NCBI GenBank assembly: GCA_017311315.1
Contig: CM029647.1
Coordinates: 11,382,577-11,446,576 of the forward strand
Length of the DNA: 64,000 bases
Reading direction: 5' to 3'
Source of the DNA: Dendrocalamus latiflorus
Taxonomy: Eukaryota; Streptophyta; Magnoliopsida; Poales; Poaceae
Position numbers and translations under genes: made by a program. The notes beneath the pieces are model-generated. The model saw only the letters and a program-made list of their open reading frames with translations. It ran no database searches and was not told the origin of the DNA. The first letter of the stretch is position 1, and each line of letters begins with the position of its first letter. Shown here piece by piece: positions 46,365-57,079 of this stretch.

Positions 46365-48205
46365 TGTTGGACCGGATGGCAACAGAGAGAGGATGAATGG
46401 TACCAACTCAAATTTTCCTTTAAGTATTTAAGATTCTACTATCACACAATCACAAAGTTGCAGAAAATAGAGTTTTCATCCAAAAACTCAAGACAAATGG
46501 CTCAAGAACACAGAACCATGAAGCAACCACTTTCCGCTGAGTCTGACCGCTGCTGCAGTAAAATCAGGCAAATAAATAGTGCTTTTAACCCAATTTTAAA
46601 AAACAAAATTGAGAGAAATTTTGATCCGTAGATCCAAATGATATGAAATTTTATAGGGATCTTCTCTAAGGTATTGTGAACCTATTCCAATAAACGATTA
46701 TGAAAATCATGGTCAAAATTAAGACATTTTTTAGTTTGTTGGAATATTGCACTAAAATCGAGTCAAAACAAAATCAGTGAATACAATTTGTTCGTGGGTG
46801 CATGATGACCAAAATAGGTCTAGATATATTTTCACATATCAAAGCAAGTTAGAACACTGAAGAAATCAAACAAAAAACAATCGGATCAATAAATCGCTCG
46901 AGAAGGCTAAAATCAAGCAAAAACCGAGTTTCTTCAAGAACTTCCTCTAGATCACGCCTAGATGGATATAATCTTGTCTCCAAGATATATCTCCACATCT
47001 TATAGTCCTTAGCACTAGAAAAGCTTAAGAGAAGATAAATCCAAACAAGAAAACCAAAAAAATCAAAAGTACATGAGGGGATTCATGGCATAACTCACTT
47101 GGGCAAAGTTTGAATGTCCATTTCACTTGGAGAGGAGTGTTTTTACAGCCAATTTCTCAGGATAGCAGAGCTCTAAACCTAAAGTACATACACACAAGGC
47201 TCCATACGAAGAAACCCTAATCTCGTATGGGAGAGAGGAAGAGCTAGCCACCACAAAGACTTCGCTAAAATTCTCTCAAATCCTAGCCCTTGCCTCTCCT
47301 CCCCTTATATAGCCTCACAACCTAAACCAAAACCTAATGGATCCACCCATTAGGCCAAACCGGGATAACCAGTTAACCCTACCTAACATTGAGTTTTACT
47401 CTCTCTCTCTCACATGCTTCTCAAAGCGGCTTATAACCATTAACCCATTAGTGAATCAACACTTGATTCACTTAGGCCACTTAGGCCAATGCTGCCGTTT
47501 CACATACTGCCACTTTTTCTATATTGGGAAATATACCAAAGTGTCTCTCTACCGTTTTTCATGAAACTTCCAACTTCCTATTCCACGAATCATCGCCTAT
47601 ACTTCGCCATCTTCCACGTGGCCCCAATAACTTGCCGCCAAGCCTCTCACGTGTCTGGATCCTACCGAACCGTTATTGCTTGCAAACGACCTAAGTCACT
47701 TAGCGCACCACATGCTTCTTCTAGCACATGACGACCTCAACTCCTCCTTGAATCTAGTCCTGGTCCACCTTGCCGTTGCCCATCATGTTCACCACCGGTA
47801 GCTCCTGCTCCGATTCCTCATCATCCCAGCTTGCAATCACCCCGCAAGTCTCGGTCATCTTCGATGTCTACCTGACCGTTCTGGACCTCAGCACTACCCT
47901 GTGTCTAGTCCCGGTCCTCCTACACCTAACCATGACCTAGCTCCGAGTCCTACAACTAACAATAGCAAGCAAACCATCACGTAGCGTCGCACAATACACA
48001 AAGTCATCAATTAGCACAATTAATCCATACAATACATCGTACAAAAAGTATGCTACCAGAATACTGATCCTAAATCTAGAACCAAACAATAAACCCATAT
48101 GTACACAAGTAATACGATCTTTACAAAAAAAAATACTTAATCACTTCTTAAAACTTGTAATAATTTATCATAATATTATCTTGTACCCTTTCACATGGTC
48201 CTTCA
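46365..48205 (-). mobile_element. 1841-bp solo LTR with GAAGA target duplication
   Basis: On the minus strand it begins TGAAGGACCATGTGAAAGGG (48205) and ends CCGGTCCAACA (46365). GAAGA stands on both sides (46360-46364 and 48206-48210), the 5-bp duplication of an LTR retrotransposon. About 900 bases in, GGCTATATAAGGGGAGG (about 47,310) is a good core promoter on the minus strand, followed by a leader-like sequence. There is no internal coding region between the ends, so it is a solo LTR left by recombination. Confidence 0.82.
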
Positions 48206-48578
48206 GAAGAGGGATAGGCTGCAGTTTGGGAAGCAAGCGCAGTGCTATCTACAGTAGGTGTCTCAAATCGAGAGAAACAATAGCTTACGGTAGTGCCTAA
48301 CATATAGTAACTGCTGCAACTATCACCCATGTACATTACTTAACTACAGTGATACATCCGCACGAGCAGAGCAACGGGCACATGGTACTCTTGCACCGTG
48401 TAGTAACACTTCGGATCTGCGTCCGGCCATTAATTATTGCACCTAGGTTGGAGCCTCTCTGACCAAACGTAGGGTGTGCTAATCTCAGTAATTTGTATGA
48501 GACGTATGGACAACGACATGGCATCTACTGTGATGCTGAAAAAGCTACCTTTTGTTTATGTTAAAAATCTAATAATAT

Positions 48579-48760
48579 TAGAGCTGTAAACGAGTCGAGC
48601 TCGAGCGAGTCCATTTTGTTAGGCGCGAGCTCGACAAAAGCTCAAGCCGATTTCGAGCGAGCTTGAGTTGGCAATCGAGCTTGTAGGTGATCTCGAGCTT
48701 AGCTCGGACAAAGTTTGAGTGGGCTTGAGCTCGGTTCGTGTAGGGCTTGGTAACACATGA
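48579..48760. mobile_element. GAGCTCGAG-rich hAT-like MITE end
   Basis: TAGAGCTGTAAACGAGTCGA begins a stretch dense in GAGCTCGAGC words, the signature of a common plant hAT MITE class whose terminus is TAGNGCTGNAAACGAGC. No right terminus is seen. Confidence 0.45.
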
Positions 48761-48869
48761 CTATCAAGAACATTCACAAGTTTTCAAGTGCTTCATATGA
48801 ACAAAAAAAGAGGAGGGGTTAGAGGAATAGTTCATACTCGACAGGGGAGATCAGAGAAGGACGACGGCG

Positions 48870-49240
48870 GTGGAGAAGCAGCATGCCGGCGCTCGGCGGC
48901 AGAGCCGCTGAGGAGGAGGGCGTCGGCGACAAAGGAGCAGCACGTCGACGCTCAGTGGTGGAGCCACAGAGGAGGAGAGCGTCGGTGGTGGAGGAGCAGC
49001 GTGCCAGCGCTCGGCGGTGGATCCGCGGAGGAGGGCGTCAGTGATGGAGGAGTAGCGCGCCGGCACTTGGCAGCGGAGCTGTGGAGGAGGAGGGCATCGG
49101 TGGCGGAGCCACAGAGGAGGAGGGTGTCGGCGGTGTAGGAGCAGCACGCCGGCGCTCGGCGGCGGATCCACGGAGGAGGTGGGCGTTGGCAGTGGAGTAG
49201 CGCACCGGCGCTCGGTGGCAAAGCTGCGGAGGAGGAGGGC
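48870..49240. repeat. GC-rich minisatellite with 56-60 bp unit
   Basis: About six to seven copies of a unit like GGAGCAGCACGCCGGCGCTC, then GGCGGTGGAGCCACGGAGGA and GGAGGGCGTCGG. The units begin near 48935, 48994 and 49050, and beyond. Long frames are open on both strands, an effect of the repeat. It lies next to the GAGCT-rich MITE end. Confidence 0.75.
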
Positions 49241-49539
49241 ACACTTTCAACCTACAACGAGACTCAGATTGGGACTTGCAAATTAATCAGTTAGGACTAT
49301 CCCATACCAGTCTTGTGATAGTACGATAGGGCTTTATAGCAGTATCTCACAGACCGGTCCTTAACTGACTTGTGCATCAACCACATACCTCTTGTGCCTG
49401 GCGATCAACATTGTGTCACCAAACAACAATGCATGCCAACAAGCACCCACCACCTAACCATTTGCCTAAGTTGAATCCAAGTTTTTATATTTTGTTTTAA
49501 AATAACTCATAGCTTTTCTTGATTCACCGAAGTCAAGAG

Positions 49540-49666
49540 TGTTATGAATAGCGCTTGTATTCATATGAGGCCAATGGGCCAGAATATATACACAAAGTAC
49601 AAGTGGTAAATATGCAAAGAACCCCTCATAACAATGGGGAATAACAAACTATACATATCTCTAACA
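49540..49666 (-). repeat. 3' LTR of the Copia element
   Basis: 127 bases, apparently identical to the 5' LTR at 59223-59349. A polypurine tract (minus strand TTTGAGGGGGGG, about 49667-49678) abuts its start. Confidence 0.95.
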
Positions 49667-49679
49667 CCCCCCCTCAAAC

Positions 49680-51057
49680 TCATGGTGGATCAACAACACT
49701 GAGTTTGGAGAGGTAGAAGCTATGCTGTGCTTGAGTCTGGGCCTTCGTGAAGAAATCCGCTATCTGAAGCTCCGAAGGCACATACTGAAGAGTAATCACC
49801 TGATCATGCACACAAGACCTCATGAAAGAAGCATCAACACCAATATGCTTGGTGAGCTCATGCTTCACAGGATCACGCGCAATACTGATAGCACCTGTAC
49901 TGTCTGACAAGAGAGAAGTCGGTGTAGTAACAGAAACACCAAAATCCTCAAGTAACCACCGTAGCCAAGTAATCTCCGCTGTCAAGAGAGCCATAGCTCG
50001 CAACTCAGCCTCTGCACTCGAACGGGACACTGCAGTCTGTTTCTTCGTCTTCCAGGCAATAAGAGAACCACCAAGAAAAACACAGTAAGCAGAGATAGAC
50101 CGGCGATCAGAAGGATCGCTGGCCCAAGTAGCATCCGAATAGGCATGAAGCTGTAAAGAGCTGGAACGTGGAAAGAAGAGACGGCGAGAGATAGTCCCGC
50201 GAAGGTATCGCAGAACTCGAAGAAGGTGGCTGTAGTGGACCTGAGTGGGAGCGGAAACAAACTGACTCAGAATATGAACTGGATAAGTGATATCCGGACG
50301 AGTAACAGCAAGGTAGACAAGACTCCCAACAAGATGACGATAGCGAGTCGGATCAGAAAGAGGCTCGCCATCAGAGAGTCGGAGGTGAACATTGAGCTCC
50401 ATGGGAGTCTCAACAGTACGCTGATCAGTGAGAGAGGCGCGATCAAGAAGATCCTGAATATATTTCGCTTGGGACATAAAGAAACCATCTGGAGTGGAAG
50501 TAACCTCAATCCCAAGGAAGTAACGAAGAGGACCAAGATCCGACATAAGGAACTGCTCACTAAGACGAGCCTTGACAAAGGCAATGTACTCAGAATCATC
50601 TCCCGTAATGATCATATCATCAACATACAGGAGAAGAAGAGTCCGACCACGAGACGAAGTGTGGACAAAGAGCGCAGGATCATGATCACTAGCTGAAAAA
50701 CCAGCAGCAGTGACCACAGAGGAGAAGCGCTCAAACCAAGCACGAGGGGCTTGCTTAAGGCCATAGAGAGAGCGACGAAGGCGACAGACCATGCCCTCAG
50801 GAACAGAATACCCAGGTGGCGGATGCATGTAGACCTCCTCATGCAACTCGCCATTAAGAAAGGCATTCTTGACATCAAGCTGAGAAACAGACCAGTGGCG
50901 AACAGACGCCACTGAAATAAGAGTCCGAACAGTGGTCATGTGGGCTACAGGAGCAAAAGTCTCGTCGTAGTCAACACCATGCTCCTGCTGGAAACCACGA
51001 GCAACAAGACGCGCTTTATAGCGCTCAAGAGAGCCATCAGAGCGAGTCTTAATCTTA
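49680..51057 (-). pseudogene. Copia pol, 3' part: most of reverse transcriptase and RNase H
   Basis: From the Helitron junction at 51057 the frame is open to the stop at 49680. It begins with the RT segment SDGSLERYKARLVARG. Then come QLDVKNAFLNGELHEEVYM, LYGLKQAPRAWFERF and the catalytic YVDDMIITG (two Asp). RNase H follows with YSDATWASDPSDRRS, SRSSAEAELRAM and KHIGVDASFM, ending DFFTKAQTQ...LSVVDPP. All motifs are intact, but there is no start, since the N-terminal part is cut off by the Helitron. It acts in cDNA synthesis in intact relatives. Confidence 0.93.
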
Positions 51058-51070
51058 CTAGTAGTGTGCC

Positions 51071-51085
51071 CGTGCTAACGCTACG
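51071..51085 (-). promoter_or_regulatory. Helitron 3' hairpin (termination signal)
   Basis: On the minus strand CGTAGCGTTAGCACG folds into a 5-bp stem with one bulged A and a GTTA loop, followed by 13 bases and the terminal CTAG. Helitrons carry such a hairpin about 10-12 bases before the end to stop rolling-circle transfer. Confidence 0.75.
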
Positions 51086-51289
51086 ATAAAATACAAAACA
51101 AGATAAAATTTGTAAAAAATAAAACGAACAATCAGATTCATTAAGATTCATGTCTCATATATTGTATAACCAAATATTTTTGTCATATAATGAATATCAC
51201 ATAACGACTGATCCTTTGAGGAGACGACAACATCTTTGGACTCACCCACCGACGACTTTCTCCATCCCCACATCTTTGAATTGAAAACA

Positions 51290-52100
51290 TATCAACCAGA
51301 TTGCTTAAGTGTCAGCAGCCTACGACCACATGCTAGGCTGCTACGACCACCAAGACACAAGCTATGACCATCGCTAGCTTGCCACGATCACATACAACTC
51401 GCTATGACTTTATCGCTCAAAGTCTACGACCTCATCCCAAGTCGTTCCGACCGATCGAAATGATGAACCAACAAATGCACGAGGTCTACGACTTCACCAC
51501 GAAGCCATACGACCGATTTCAAGATGTCTACGACCACGTTCAAGCCTCTCAGGCACAACCGACCGCCTACAAGTACTTCCGACCGAGTCCAATGCCAGTC
51601 CGACCGCATACGACCGCCTTCGACCGTGTCTGGGGCTTGTCCGACCACAACTGATCGCTTCCGACCACTTCCGAGCGCATCCGATCACATCCGATCGTGT
51701 CCGTCTACGATCCGACCACGTTCGACCGCCTCACAACGTGGTAGAGGTCCGCCGACTTTCCACGTGGTCGTAGTCGAGGTCTGCCGATTATCGACCGCAC
51801 CAGTCGAAGCCTCGACCACCGACTTCCTCTCGCGCTAACGTGGTCATAAGGTACCGACTTCTCAACATGGTCGTACGATCGAGCTCCGACTTCCGACTGC
51901 CGTAGTCGTAGCTTCGACTTACGACCTCTGACCATGACCAACGTGGTCGTAAACGCCACAATGTGGTCGTACAGCCTTCCAACCACAGCCAAAACCGGTC
52001 GTAAACTTGGTTTCCGGCTTCCGACCGTTGATAGTGTGGTCGTAAACAGCTCGGCTGACTTCCGACCACGGCCAAAACGATCGTACTCTCTTCTAGGGGT
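51290..52100. repeat. degenerate CGACC / GGTCG-rich block inside the Helitron
   Basis: Dozens of short words of the type TACGACCAC, TTCCGACCG and, in the right half, GTGGTCGTAAAC recur at irregular spacing of roughly 10-25 bases. The left half is mostly in the CGACC sense. The right half mixes both senses. It is non-coding and unlike the AT-rich flanks. I know no named repeat with this pattern. Confidence 0.65.
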
Positions 52101-52467
52101 CAAACATCAAGGATCTATCTAAGGGAAGTGGCATGACCAAGCAAATATAACTATCCAGCAATGCAGGATGTCATATTCATATAATGTATCATTTGCAGAA
52201 CTTAACTATTGATCATTGCAAGATGGCTGTTTGAGAACCAAGTCTTCCTATATGCATTAGCACACTACATTAGTGCTAGACTCGGTTGACAGGGATCCAG
52301 TTTAGCACATATGATTAAAAAAGGCATGGCATGCTTCGTCTTGTAGAACATTCTCTATTTCTTACAAAAAGAGTATGTTTGCAACTACAATATTGTTTGT
52401 GTTCTCCATCACAAATCCATGATACCTTGTGTGATGATAGGTAAATTCATAATGAGATGAATGCTAC

Positions 52468-53515
52468 CTGGGCCCTCGGAGTTTGTTGGACAACCTTCTT
52501 TGAACCCTTAGCTCCCACTGCCTGACCAGACAATTCAGACACGATGTTATCTATACACCACAAAACAAAATCTCCCAGGGCATCACGAGATCTTTGATTG
52601 ATCCAATCGCTCGCCGTCTTGCGAACTGGCTCAGGAATGTAGCACAAGGGGATCTGCTCAACACATCAATTAATTAGATGCATAACAAAAAAAACCTAAA
52701 AAATGTCTTGATGTATAAAAGACAACCATGTTGATCAAGTCAAAAATGGCAGTACAGACATCCATCAGTATACTAAACATATGTATTCTTTTTGTCTGGA
52801 ATAGAACACATATCAACCATTCATTTGTGATTGATGAGGCTAAGATTCCATGCTGATAAAAAAACATCATTGGGTCACATACGACAGTCCCTAGCCTTAT
52901 CTGTTTCTTTGAGTGATGCGGACACTATTATGCTAACATTTTTTGGGAAACGTGGATTCCATGTACACCTTTGCTAGTAATCGATGGAGCATGTTATTGA
53001 ACATAAAAGTAATTAAATGACCTTATCCAGCTATATCAGGTTACAGAGTAATAAAATTGATTATGCATCCCCCACGTGCGCAAACTTAGCATAAATATCA
53101 TAGAAACTGGCATTCTTGACATGTACATTACAGTTATTATTGATGTGATGATGTCAAAAACATGCCTTATAAGGCTAACACTATACTGAAATGATAATCT
53201 GATGACCTTACATAACTTTGCACTGTAGGTTATCTGGAATTCAGTTGATTAATAATGCTTGACAGTTAACAAAAGTGGCATAAAGGTTACGCAAAGCCAC
53301 TACCAACAATGCATGAATCAGTATCAATGTTGGCGCGAAACCTTAAATTCCAAAACAATCCTATAAACCGCAATTGCATTTTACGTGTGATCCAAATGCA
53401 ATGGTCGTGTGCTTAAATGAGTTAGGGAATCTTCAGTGAAATAATAACTCACGTCAACCATCTTGGACACCGGTGATTCCTTGAACATCTTTGCCCACGG
53501 GATCATTCTAACAGG
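52468..53515 (-). pseudogene. captured TMEM214/DUF2359 gene fragment (two exons)
   Basis: Exon A (53515-53453) reads PVRMIPWAKMFKESPVSKMV(D), with a preceding AG and a following GTGAGT. Exon B (52653-52468) reads IPLCYIPEPVRKTASDWINQ, then LGDFVLWCIDNIVSEL and VQQTPRAQ, followed by GTAGCA. These match the central part of plant TMEM214-like ER membrane proteins (DUF2359). The frame continues across the intron. The N-terminal exons and the rest of the gene are missing, so it is a capture and not a resident gene. No stop lies within the two exons. Confidence 0.82.
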
Positions 53516-53603
53516 CTTAGTCAAGAGAGCAAAAACATGTACAAGGAAAGGCATCAAAAGATAATTTACCAGATGTAATTGTTATGAACTACAAAGAACA
53601 GAC

Positions 53604-54961
53604 CTGAGATACAATGTCATTTGTTGCACACATATGGGAGTATCCTGGATGTGCATTTTGGTTCAAATAATTCCCAGGATATCCAGATTGGGGTCCTTGA
53701 GTATATTCAACACCATAACCTCCTTGAGAAGCCTGTATATGACAGCTACCGTTTTTATTAGAAGCCACTTTCCCAGAATAATAGTGATTTAAAACTTTAC
53801 AGCCATTTTTTCATAATCTAATGTTGAATTGGTTCATGTGAATTACAGAGCAATGGTAGAAACATATGAATCCAAAAACAATTGTATTAAAGATGGGATA
53901 CAAACCTGAGTAGAAAAATCCGCAATGTTGTATGCCACATGAGATCCTTGGCTCTTGAAATCGTCTCCGAAGAAGTCCTAGTAACCAAGAAAACATATTG
54001 TATCAAGGAGACAACAGTAAGGTAGTAATGCCATGCATCATTCATTGCTAGTAGCTGAGACATCCCACCAATGGAAAACCCATCGCGGAATGTTTGACTG
54101 AGACCTTGGACAGGCATCTAATATGGAAAGGCAAATGTTACTGTAGAACTATTGCTATTTTGTGTATTAGATATAAGATAGAAACAAGCAAACCTGTGTC
54201 ATTAATCCAGTTTGGGACATTGGACCTCCACCAGAAGGCTGACTGCTCGGATTCTCCAGGCCAGGAAAGTTAAAAGTTGACCCTATGCCACCCATAGCTT
54301 GCTGAGAGTTCTGTTGATGAGCAGCAAGGTGGCCACCAATAGGACCGCCAGTATATGCACGAGGGTCGAGGGGCCCCAAAGTTTCTATTCCCAGGTTGAG
54401 GCACCGGTGGAACTGCTCCAATGGGTCCATGCAATGATCCCCGGGTTGGAATCGCATATGGTTGAGAATGTGGAGCCCCAGGAAATGGAGGGAAGGGCAT
54501 ACGAGGTAAAGGATAGCCTGATGGGTGCACACCAGGTTTATGAGTCCCATTTGGGGGCCCAAATGAAACAAAGGAATGTCCTGGGTTTGGCGAAAAAAGA
54601 AGAGAGGGTGCATTAGAGAGGAAAATTTAATCTTAGACAAGTTAATAAAAAACGGAAAATATACAGCATAAAAACGTAATTGTATATACCTTTTCCCCTA
54701 CCACTTCTCTTATCTGCCACTGGACTTGAGCCCACAGTGCCAAAGCTAGCTCCATGCATAACACCTTGACCACCACCCAGGAACAGTCTTCGATCATTGT
54801 AGATCTGCTCACCAAAATGCTTGTAAAACGAGAAGAACCAGAATGCTTTCCAGTAGTTATCTGGAACAACCAAAGAAGGCACTCACCTTTTTCGGCTTTT
54901 GAAATTGCACCATACTCTGCTTTAAGTTGTTCAAAGGTCCTTCTACCAAGCACTCATGCTC
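53604..54961 (-). pseudogene. captured UPF1 C-terminal fragment (six exons)
   Basis: The exons read, in order: HECLVEGPLNNLKQSMVQFQ (about 54961-54888); IYNDRRLFLGGGQGVMHG...DKRSGRGKG (54804-54690); GTHKPGVHPSGYPLPRMPFP through GPMSQTGLMTQ (54580-54194); MPVQGLSQTFRDGFSIGGMS (54117-54055); DFFGDDFKSQGSHVAYN (53977-53906); ASQGGYGVEYTQGPQSGYPG (53732-53604). They match the disordered tail of plant UPF1, the RNA helicase of nonsense-mediated decay, which carries phosphorylation sites. The helicase domain and the last exon are absent. A frameshift in the third exon near 54,365 and a lost GT donor after the fourth (CAG followed by CT) show decay. Other splice sites are intact. Confidence 0.9.
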
Positions 54962-55085
54962 CTAAACACAGCAATTATAGTGTAAAATTCAAAAACAATT
55001 CGAAACAAAACGTAGTTAGTAAAGACACTAATATCCAGATTATACATTCCCTCTGATATACATCTTCCAGCACAAATAATATCAT

Positions 55086-55210
55086 AGCTGGTGTGGCCTA
55101 TCAGTAGCACCCCAAACTCTGATATTGCAGTTTTTTTTATCTATTGAAGCTTCATCATTCCTTTACCAAGAACAGCTGGTGTGGCCTATCAGTAGCACCC
55201 CAAACTCTTG
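55086..55210. repeat. 35-bp direct repeat at the UPF1/SF3A2 junction region
   Basis: AGCTGGTGTGGCCTATCAGT, continuing AGCACCCCAAACTCT, occurs at 55086 and again at 55174. It lies between the two captured genes and may mark filler DNA or a capture junction. Confidence 0.8.
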
Positions 55211-55708
55211 CTTCATGAACTTTCACTCTACTCTCCAGTCTTATGAACTCTCCAAATTACACCATCACTTAGGTCTCCAGACTTAGGTACTAACAACAGC
55301 AAATGTACTCTAGGAAACGAAAGAGAGAGATTGAGTTTGTAGTATTGAAGATTGAGCGCATAGCAATAGCATACATGGTTGTGCAGCGCCTTGTAATCGG
55401 TGACAACCTTGACGCTCTGGATGCCCAATCCGAGCGCTGCATGTATGCTATAAGTGTCGAATTCCACGCTAACAAAAAGAAAAAAGAGTCCCAAAGGTTT
55501 GTTTCACTCTCTAAACACCCCAAACAAGCCTAGCGCAACAGCAGGCTGTAATTGATTGAATCAAACTTAGTCCAAGCAGCTGCAGATAAAAATAGCGGAC
55601 CCAATCTGGTGGAACCAGACGAAGTCACAACGATTGCAGATTAATATTTGCAGCTTAATTCTAAGAAGCTGGGTTGGGGGGGGGGGAGGACAGTGGAAGA
55701 TTACGCAC

Positions 55709-56127
55709 CAGACTTGCGGGGAGCGAACTTGCGCTTGTTGGGCTGGGGCTGCGCGGGCGCGTCCTTGGCCTCGCGGGCGGCGCGCTTGGCGAGGTTGGTC
55801 TGGTGCCGCTTCCCCTGGGTGTGCGCCAGGTAGTTCCCTTCGTTGTTGTGCAGCGTCAGGCACAGCTTGCACTCGTAGCTGGACACACGAAACCGAGAGC
55901 GGAATCAGCGAACCGAGCGACACGAATCGAGAGGCGGCGTGAACGCGAAGAAGCTAGGGTTTTGTAGGGGTGTACCTTCCGAGGTGGTTGCGCATGAAGT
56001 AGGGGTCCTTGGCGAGGTCGATGGTCTCGAGGGCGAGGCGGCGGAGGCGCTCCCGCCGGTCGATGGCCTCGTTCTGGGCAGAGGCGGCGCCGCCACTGCC
56101 GGGCTTCGAGCCCCACTCGCGATCCAT
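55709..56127 (-). pseudogene. captured SF3A2 (SF3a66) 5' fragment, exons 1-2
   Basis: Exon 1 (56127-55976) begins MDREWGSKPGSGGAASAQNE and ends DPYFMRNHLG, followed by GTACAC. Exon 2 (55878-55709) begins SYECKLCLTLHNNEGNYLAH and continues TQGKRHQTNLAKRAAREAKD to RKS, followed by GTGCGT. This is the N-terminal third of splicing factor 3A subunit 2, a U2 snRNP protein. The C-x2-C...H-x5-H matrin-type zinc finger (CKLCLTLHNNEGNYLAHTQG) is complete. Both splice sites and the frame are intact, with probable leader and promoter sequence upstream. Later exons are absent and UPF1 sequence follows, so it is a truncated capture that could still initiate a transcript. Confidence 0.92.
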
Positions 56128-56364
56128 GGCGTCCGCTCGGTTTGGCCGCCACTCGACTCTGAGTCACTACCGTCCCCGGTGTTCTCTGTTCGATTATACT
56201 ATGTGGTGCGGTGGAGGACGGGGGGAGCGGAGGGAGTGGCGGCGCGGGGGAGGACGGGGGGAGCGGCGGGAGTGGGGGCAGGGGGGAGGAGGCGGCGGCG
56301 CGGGGTGGGGAGGAGGAGGAGGCGGCGGCAGCGCAAGGTGGGGGTGGAGGAGGAGGCGGCGGAG

Positions 56365-56815
56365 AGTCGGCGCAAGGCGTTGCGGCGCGAGAGAGGTGGG
56401 GGTGGGGCGGTCGCCGTGGGCGCGGAGGGGCGGCGCGCGGGCGAGGAGGGGAGGAGGAGGGAGGGGAGGAGGCGGCGGAGAATCGGCGCAGGGCGTTGCG
56501 GCGCGAGAGAGGTGGGGGTGGGGCGGTCGCCGTGGGCGCGGAGGGGCGGCGCGCGGGCGAGGAGGGGAGGAGGAGGGAGGGGAGGAGGCGGCGGAGAATC
56601 GGCGCAGGGCGTTGCGGCGCGAGAGAGGTGGGGGTGGGGCGGTCGCCGTGGGCGCGGAGGGGCGGCGCGCGGGCGAGGAGGGGAGGAGGCGGCGGAGAAT
56701 CGGCGCAGGGCGTTGCGGCGCGAGAGAGGTGGGGGTGGGGCGGTCGCCGTGGGCGCAGAGGGGCGGCGCGCGGGCGGGGAGGGGAGGAGGGAGGGGAGGA
56801 GGCGGCAGAGAATGG
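56365..56815. repeat. GC-rich tandem repeat (116, 116, 101 bp periods)
   Basis: Four copies of a unit containing GGCGTTGCGGCGCGAGAGAG, GGTGGGGGTGGGGCGGTCGC and GGGGCGGCGCGCGGGCGAGG, with corresponding points at 56381, 56497, 56613 and 56714. It lies upstream of the SF3A2 start, near the Helitron 5' end. Long open frames on both strands are a by-product. Expansion probably followed capture. Confidence 0.88.
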
Positions 56816-57079
56816 GAGATCCGAATCGTCGGGGGCGTGATCGCGGGGCGGGGTGGAGGCAGCGGTTCAATGATGTGCATGATCCAAATAATTTTGACCT
56901 TAGGATCTTCAATGAGTAAGAGAAGAAGGTTTGAAGAGAGATCTAGGTCATTCATTTGTATGAAGTTGGATTACTTTGGTACACAAATCTGGGTGGACTT
57001 AGATTAGACATGACTGTGGGGGTGATTGAGGGGGTGGATTTAGTAAAGAAAATTTTGGTGTATTATAGAGTAGGGTAGA

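Larger units (their letters stand above)
51058..57079 (-). mobile_element. Helitron carrying fragments of three host genes
   Basis: On the minus strand it begins TCTACCCTACTCTATAATAC (57079) and ends GGGCACACTACTAG (51058). The host base before the 5' end is A and the one after the 3' end is T, with no target duplication, exactly as Helitrons insert. The Copia pol frame stops at one junction and resumes in register at the other, which fixes both borders to the base. A short hairpin precedes the 3' end. No Rep/helicase gene is present, so it is non-autonomous. The cargo, all on the element's sense strand, is SF3A2 exons 1-2, UPF1 C-terminal exons, and TMEM214-like exons. Rolling-circle transposition is the family mechanism. 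Confidence 0.93.

Noticed and set aside
55701..56127. SF3A2 as a resident functional gene
   Set aside because: Only exons 1-2 are present, UPF1 sequence follows directly, and the whole lies inside a Helitron within a retrotransposon.
56194..57007. Frames of 209-332 codons on both strands over the Helitron GC repeat
   Set aside because: They are open on several frames at once because of the stop-free GC-rich tandem repeat, and no protein domain is visible.
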